From JAWAFD01 sp964467175 (GTDB taxonomy: Archaea > Micrarchaeota > Micrarchaeia > Anstonellales > J096), in assembly GCA_964467175.1 (NCBI GenBank), contig CAYXNY010000045.1:1-60047 (forward strand): 60,047 nt of DNA, written 5' to 3'. The position numbers and the translations under genes were made by a program. The notes under the pieces are model-generated. The model worked only from the letters and a program-made list of their open reading frames with translations, did no database searches and was not told where the DNA came from. Position 1 is the stretch's first letter. Every line of letters starts with the position of its first letter. Positions 58,818 through 60,047 of this stretch are shown in pieces.

Positions 58818-60047
58818 ATGGAAAAATCCATGAAGCTTTGCGTTCTACTCCTCCTTCTTTTCACCCAGCTTTCCTACTCTGCCGGTGAAAAATACACGTC
58901 TATAGTTGTTTCTAAGCAGGTGGATGAATCAAACGGCACAATTTTCCTGAACATCACAGTGCTTTACTTCAACACATCGAAGATAGAAATTCCTCAAGGG
59001 CCAGGCCAACCTCCGAAAATAGTGGAGCAGACAAACATAAGCTCTGTTGAGAACGCAACAGTGTACATTTCATTCTACAATACCTCCTACAGCGAGGAAG
59101 GAAAACCTGTACAAACCCTTGTTCCTCTTCCCTGCTCCCCCATTTTAACAAACAAAAGCTATGAAGAGGACGGCAAGGTTGTTTATTTTGGCGAATGCAC
59201 CATAGAAGGAGAGTTGTACTCAAAATACTTCAACAACACGTGCAGAGGGATTCATTTTTACTTTCCTGGAATTTCTCTCCCTACCGAGTCCATCCCACCA
59301 ACAGAAACAACCGTTGATGTTTGCACGGGAAAACCGACTATTTTTGAAGCGTTGAGAGGGATACTCGCGACCGCCATAAATCCAGAAGACCCGTTTTGCA
59401 TCTCCATGTTTATAATATTTGGCCTTCTTCTTGCCACGCTGTTTTTTACAGGAAGGTCTCCGCTTGCCCTTTTGGACATGGTAACGCCCATGCTTCCCAA
59501 GCCGAGGAGGTTTGCTTATACAGCCGGGATGCATACCATTGGACACAAGAAGATGAAGGAAGATGCGGCCAAGGTAATATCCGCACTCGATAAACAAATA
59601 AAGGAAAAAGAAAAGGAAGTTAAAGAAGCCCTAGCTGATCTTCGTTCGCTGTACGATAAAGCAGAACCATGGAAAAAATTGCTCGCGCTTAAGGCTCTTG
59701 AGGAGGGCAATATACCATTGGCTGAAAGGCTTCTCAAAAGCAACAGCCCGTTCAGTATTGCCACTCTTCACTTTGAAAAAGACGATCCATATCTGGTAAA
59801 AGCCCGGGAATACCTTCTTATGAGAAAAATGTTGGATGCTTATGATGAGATGCAAAGGGTTTCGAAGAATAAATATGTTAATAAGGTTCTGAAATGGATG
59901 GGAAAACAGTATCTGCTCATGGAGATACCCGCGGCGCTTCAGGCAACGGCTATGGCATCTAGGTTTGTAAAAAGAGTTGTCAAGGCACCATTTGTTAGGT
60001 ACGGAGAGCTAAAACGCGCAAAAGCTGTTGAAAGGGCAGCGACACCG
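58818..60047 (+). CDS. Secreted/membrane protein with external Cys domain and cytoplasmic coiled coil (3' end outside window)
   Basis: Open to the window end: 410 codons, no stop. Start ATG 58818 or 58830 (MKLCVLLLLLFTQLSYSAG signal peptide). External domain of about 170 residues with Asn-x-Ser/Thr sites and Cys pairs (PLPCSPILTN, GECTIEGE, NTCRGIHF, DVCTGKPT), a membrane helix (PFCISMFIIFGLLLATLFFTG), then a cytoplasmic helical/coiled-coil part (HKKMKEDAAKVISALDKQIKEKEKEVKEAL, ALKALEEGNIPLAERLL). Placed as a likely partner of the six polytopic paralogues. Confidence 0.8.
   Translation, partial: MEKSMKLCVLLLLLFTQLSYSAGEKYTSIVVSKQVDESNGTIFLNITVLYFNTSKIEIPQGPGQPPKIVEQTNISSVENATVYISFYNTSYSEEGKPVQTLVPLPCSPILTNKSYEEDGKVVYFGECTIEGELYSKYFNNTCRGIHFYFPGISLPTESIPPTETTVDVCTGKPTIFEALRGILATAINPEDPFCISMFIIFGLLLATLFFTGRSPLALLDMVTPMLPKPRRFAYTAGMHTIGHKKMKEDAAKVISALDKQIKEKEKEVKEALADLRSLYDKAEPWKKLLALKALEEGNIPLAERLLKSNSPFSIATLHFEKDDPYLVKAREYLLMRKMLDAYDEMQRVSKNKYVNKVLKWMGKQYLLMEIPAALQATAMASRFVKRVVKAPFVRYGELKRAKAVERAATP

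Overview
The window is archaeal. It carries an MCM helicase, archaeal Trm5, Taw1, GatD, AMP phosphorylase, archaeal-type SAM synthetase, CTP-dependent riboflavin kinase, fibrillarin/Nop5, intron-bearing tRNAs, and TATA boxes about 25 nt upstream of start codons (mostly leaderless genes). Short genes, dense packing, a solitary 23S rRNA gene without 16S or 5S, a Nop5 lacking its N-terminal domain, and noncanonical tRNA and rRNA introns suggest a DPANN-like lineage (micrarchaeote/diapherotrite grade). That placement is an inference from gene content only.

Layout. 1-7200: leuS (3' part) and trm5 on +, then a presenilin-like protease, mcm and a TPR gene on -. 7230-8200: relic of an IS605/TnpB-type element. 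8164-9434: two envelope-protein genes. 9520-12717: a 23S rRNA gene on -, interrupted by four short insertions with helical ends (candidate introns) in helix 69, the helix 69/71 strand and helix 89. 13011-15647: ArsR-controlled transporter operon. 15783-20769: DUF72 protein, AbiE-like toxin-antitoxin pair, M48 protease set between 98-bp direct repeats, taw1, a DNA glycosylase. 20807-22066: tRNA-Arg and tRNA-Ala, each followed by copies of the same 74-bp repeat, plus another IS relic. 22067-28345: elp3, a Lon-like membrane protease right behind a two-intron tRNA-Gly, ribK, SAM synthetase. 28346-32146: argF-gatD-thyX-like operon on -. 32208-39060: redox, HAD, beta-propeller, Dph6, XPD-like and KaiC-like genes. 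39106-41863: nop5, phosphoesterase, GNAT, a tRNA-Pro with a T-loop intron, and fibrillarin, all on +. 41860-51729: CcdA-thioredoxin fusion, tRNA-Tyr, AMP phosphorylase, a frameshifted transglutaminase-like gene, a methyltransferase and a P-type ATPase.

52231-60047 is the most striking protein-coding locus. Six consecutive polytopic membrane-protein genes with overlapping or nearly touching ends appear to be paralogues. They share a K/R-x-E-x-Y-E-like element after the first membrane segment, an 'LR-x-F-x-PTR-x-x-G' loop, and (in four) a C-terminal 'G-x-x-x-x-I-x-x-LT-x' tail. A secreted/membrane protein with a Cys-containing ectodomain follows and runs off the window. I interpret this as a multi-subunit envelope complex, possibly VirB6/TrbL-like, but no ATPase is visible to prove that.

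The most striking RNA observation is that the insertion in 23S helix 89 and the second intron of tRNA-Gly (in its T loop) look like the same intron: both start with AACCCTTTT, contain AAAAGCGTTT and end in AAAGGTTTG. This suggests a mobile family of small archaeal introns that has entered both tRNA and rRNA.
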